From contig NZ_CP116398.1 of assembly GCF_029643245.1 (NCBI RefSeq), forward strand, positions 2,108,001 through 2,172,000: a DNA stretch of 64,000 nucleotides. The letters are read 5' to 3'. The position numbers and the translations under genes were made by a program. This DNA is from Methylomonas sp. EFPC3. GTDB taxonomy: Bacteria; Pseudomonadota; Gammaproteobacteria; Methylococcales; Methylomonadaceae. Below are positions 63,967-64,000 of this stretch, piece after piece. Within the stretch, counting starts at the first letter, position 1; every line of letters begins with the position of its first letter. The notes beneath the pieces were generated by a model, which worked only from the letters and a program-made list of their open reading frames with translations, had not been told where the DNA came from and searched no databases.

Positions 63967-64000
63967 GGCGCCCTCAAAGAGTTGGGTTTTGGCGAGACAG

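Overview
The window looks like the chromosome of a gammaproteobacterial methanotroph of the Methylomonas/Methylobacter type (Methylococcales). This is an inference from gene content (def-fmt-rsmB-DUF4390-ntrYX order, a nifB-fdxN-nifO type nitrogenase accessory cluster, exosortase-sorted proteins) and from the style of the proteins. No methane oxidation gene is present to prove it. Most of the window is GC-rich. Three stretches are clearly AT-richer and accessory: about 36.3-38.3 kb, 48.5-54.2 kb and 59.7-61.6 kb.

Layout. 0-9 kb, minus strand: clpX (cut by the window edge), clpP, tig, tRNA-Leu(UAG), then topA-smg-dprA-LysM, with a DUF192 gene on the plus strand. 8.8-15.5 kb, plus strand: def, fmt, rsmB, a DUF4390 gene and the two-component pair ntrY/ntrX, with short overlaps. 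15.5-24.3 kb: rplM-rpsI, a divergent phosphopantetheinyl transferase, ilvI-ilvH-ilvC, a frameshifted outer-membrane protein gene, pssA plus a CHAD-domain gene, and ilvE. 24.3-26.3 kb: two LPS heptosyltransferases. 26.3-32.4 kb: three HD-GYP cyclic-di-GMP phosphodiesterase homologues (one probably catalytically dead) around a Wzz-like polysaccharide chain-length protein and a small cupin. 32.9-36.3 kb: a periplasmic thioredoxin divergent from a TonB-dependent receptor. 36.3-38 kb: a REP hairpin, a brnT/brnA toxin-antitoxin pair and a signal-less trypsin-like protein.

The most coherent module is the nitrogen-fixation accessory cluster at 38.3-43.5 kb, all on the minus strand: nifB, an fdxN-type ferredoxin, nifO, a flavodiiron protein, two [2Fe-2S] ferredoxins and nifQ. 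It builds the FeMo-cofactor precursor, supplies molybdenum and electrons, and probably removes oxygen. Upstream of nifB the sequence holds a sigma-54 promoter match preceded by two perfect TGT-N10-ACA sites, the signature of NifA control. The nitrogenase structural genes are not in the window.

43.7-48.5 kb contains decaying material (an autotransporter pseudogene and a truncated secretin) around a PepSY protein and a LuxR-type regulator. An AT-rich block (two exosortase-sorted proteins and a TonB receptor) lies between the broken secretin and a broken GC-rich gene tail at 54.25-54.45 kb, as if a secretion or pilus locus had been invaded. 54.5-59.5 kb is a complete ybhGFSR-type ABC exporter operon. 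59.7-62.2 kb carries two paralogous secreted proteins of unknown family, a MITE-like element and a RAYT transposase gene bracketed by inverted REP hairpins. The window ends with a diacylglycerol kinase and a PspC-domain protein.
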